Positions 6,217-7,402 of a stretch of DNA of 7,402 nt are shown piece after piece. How positions within the stretch are numbered: the first letter of the stretch is position 1; each line of letters opens with the position of its first letter. Made by a program: the position numbers and the translations under genes. Source of the DNA: Hyphomicrobiales bacterium (GTDB lineage Bacteria > Pseudomonadota > Alphaproteobacteria > Rhizobiales > Devosiaceae); contig JALWTJ010000154.1 in assembly GCA_027082895.1 (NCBI GenBank), forward strand, positions 1 to 7,402. The letters are read 5' to 3'. The notes below the pieces were generated by a model. It was given only the letters and a program-made list of their open reading frames with translations, did not search any database and was not told the DNA's origin.

Positions 6217-7402
6217 ATGGCCAAAATCTGCCTCATTGGCGCCGGCAGCACCGTGTTCGCCCAATCCATTCTTGGCGATGTCCTGTCCAATCCCGAACTC
6301 AGGGACAGCGTGATCTCCCTGCACGACATTGACGGGGAGCGGTTGAAAACATCCGAAATTGTTGCCCGGCGCATTGGCGCGGCACTTGGCCTGGACAAGC
6401 TGAAGGTGGAGGCCCATCTGGACCGGCGGGCAGCCCTGGTAAATGCGGATTTCGTGATCCTGATGATGCAGGTGGGCGGTTACAAGCCCGCAACGGTAAC
6501 CGACTTCGAGGTGCCCCAGCGCTACGGACTGGGCCAGACCATCGGCGACACGCTGGGGATCGGTGGCATCTTTCGCGGTTTGCGCACCATCCCGGTGCTG
6601 TTCGACATCTGTCGCGACATGCAGGATCTGTGCCCCGATGCCATCATGCTGCAATATGTGAACCCCATGGCCATGAACTGCTGGGCCATCAAGGAGAAAT
6701 TCCCCGACATCAAGGTGGTGGGCCTGTGCCATTCCGTGCAGGAAACCGCCGGCGAACTGGCCGAGGTGCTGGGCGAGGATGTTGCTGACATCAACTATAG
6801 CTGTGCCGGCATCAACCATGTTGCCTTTTATACCCGCTTTGAAAAGGTGCTGCCCGATGGCTCGCGCAAAGACCTTTATCCAAGGCTGAAGGAGATTGCG
6901 GCAGAAGGGAGTTTTCCCGCCTATGACACGGTGCGGTTCGACCTGCTGAAACGGGTCGGGCATTTCGTGACCGAGTCCAGCGTGCATTTTTCCGAATATA
7001 ACAGCTGGTACCTGAAGGCGTCCCAGCCCGAAAACGTGGAAAAGAACCATATCCGGATCGGCGAATATCTCTACCGGTGCGAGGAGCAGCTGGAAGAATG
7101 GCACCAGTTGAAGCGGGAACTGGAGGGGGACAGCCCCATCGAGGTGGAACAGAGCAATGAATATGCCGCCGGTATCATTCAGGGGGTCGTCACCGGAAAA
7201 AGGCAGTTGATCTATGGAAATGTGCCCAACAACGGCCTGATTTCCAACCTGCCCGATGACGCGGTTGTGGAGGTGCCCTGCCTCGTGGATCACAACGGCA
7301 TTCAGCCCACCCGCGTTGGCAAGCTGCCCTCTCAGCTCACATCCATCATGCAATTGTCCATCAACGTGCAGCGCCAGGTGGTGGAGGCGGCCCTGACCGG
7401 AA
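6217..7402 (+). CDS. melA: Glycoside hydrolase family 4 alpha-galactosidase (MelA), 3' truncated
   Basis: The first 395 residues are present; E. coli MelA has 451, so about 55 are missing at the window end. GH4 enzymes are cytoplasmic and use NAD+ and a divalent metal (usually Mn2+) to cleave glycosides by transient oxidation at C3. Seen here: dinucleotide-binding GAGST (8-12), then VGGYKPATVTDFEVP, GDTLGIGGIFRGLRTIP, NPMAMN, the metal-site CHSVQ with C171, and GINH with metal-ligand H201. Further on are RVGHFVTESSVHFSEY, IYGNVPNNGLISNLP and CLVDHNGIQPTRVG. These track E. coli MelA by eye almost segment by segment, which favours alpha-galactosidase over the alpha-glucosidase branch of GH4. 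The ATG at 6217 follows AAAGGA (6201-6206) by 10 nt, and the NAD motif then sits at the very N terminus as expected. It should release galactose from imported melibiose or raffinose-type sugars. Confidence 0.94.
   Translation, partial: MAKICLIGAGSTVFAQSILGDVLSNPELRDSVISLHDIDGERLKTSEIVARRIGAALGLDKLKVEAHLDRRAALVNADFVILMMQVGGYKPATVTDFEVPQRYGLGQTIGDTLGIGGIFRGLRTIPVLFDICRDMQDLCPDAIMLQYVNPMAMNCWAIKEKFPDIKVVGLCHSVQETAGELAEVLGEDVADINYSCAGINHVAFYTRFEKVLPDGSRKDLYPRLKEIAAEGSFPAYDTVRFDLLKRVGHFVTESSVHFSEYNSWYLKASQPENVEKNHIRIGEYLYRCEEQLEEWHQLKRELEGDSPIEVEQSNEYAAGIIQGVVTGKRQLIYGNVPNNGLISNLPDDAVVEVPCLVDHNGIQPTRVGKLPSQLTSIMQLSINVQRQVVEAALTG

Noticed and set aside
5265..6398. 377-codon minus-strand open frame opposite the second permease
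   Set aside because: It is antisense to a MalG-type gene with all family motifs. The translation is Gln/Gly/His-rich and repetitive.
6199..7353. 384-codon minus-strand open frame opposite melA
   Set aside because: The plus strand encodes a GH4 protein with NAD and metal motifs in order; the antisense frame shows no family features.

Overview
The window reads as a carbohydrate uptake and catabolism locus from a G+C-rich Gram-negative bacterium. An alphaproteobacterium is the most likely host: the genes resemble the CUT1-type ABC sugar loci common there, and GatZ-family genes next to UgpC/MalK-type ATPases are familiar from that class. This placement is inference from gene content and composition; no rRNA or other taxonomic marker is present.

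Layout. The left end (1-1951, plus strand) holds the 3' part of a GatZ/KbaZ-family gene (tagatose-6-phosphate metabolism), followed 17 nt later by a complete MalK/UgpC-type ABC ATPase gene. This unit converges on a minus-strand AraC-family regulator (1982-2878) whose N-terminal domain resembles the melibiose regulator MelR. A 203-bp A+T-richer divergent region (2879-3081) separates the regulator from a plus-strand operon: periplasmic sugar-binding protein (3082-4323), two MalF/MalG-type permeases (4433-5317 and 5322-6173), and a GH4 alpha-galactosidase (MelA family, from 6217), cut off by the window end.

How the genes work together (inference). An alpha-galactoside such as melibiose or raffinose would be captured by the binding protein, imported through the two permeases powered by a MalK-type ATPase, and hydrolysed in the cytoplasm by the NAD+/Mn2+-dependent alpha-galactosidase. 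The MelR-like protein would control the divergent operon. No ATPase lies in the binding protein-permease-hydrolase operon as far as it is visible. The only ATPase here is in the convergent gatZ unit, so it either serves this importer or belongs to another, perhaps hexitol, transporter upstream of the window.

Non-coding points of interest: a three-copy 14-bp tandem repeat at the end of the binding-protein gene that places TGA stops in all three frames; a 9-bp G+C-rich hairpin between the binding-protein and permease genes; two palindromes and a 21-bp-spaced direct repeat in the divergent region; and a weak hairpin at the convergent 3' ends. I saw no mobile element, CRISPR array, tRNA or rRNA. 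Nothing points to a wholly new system. The novelty lies in the combination (MelR and MelA with an ABC importer instead of the MelB symporter) and in the small intergenic structures.
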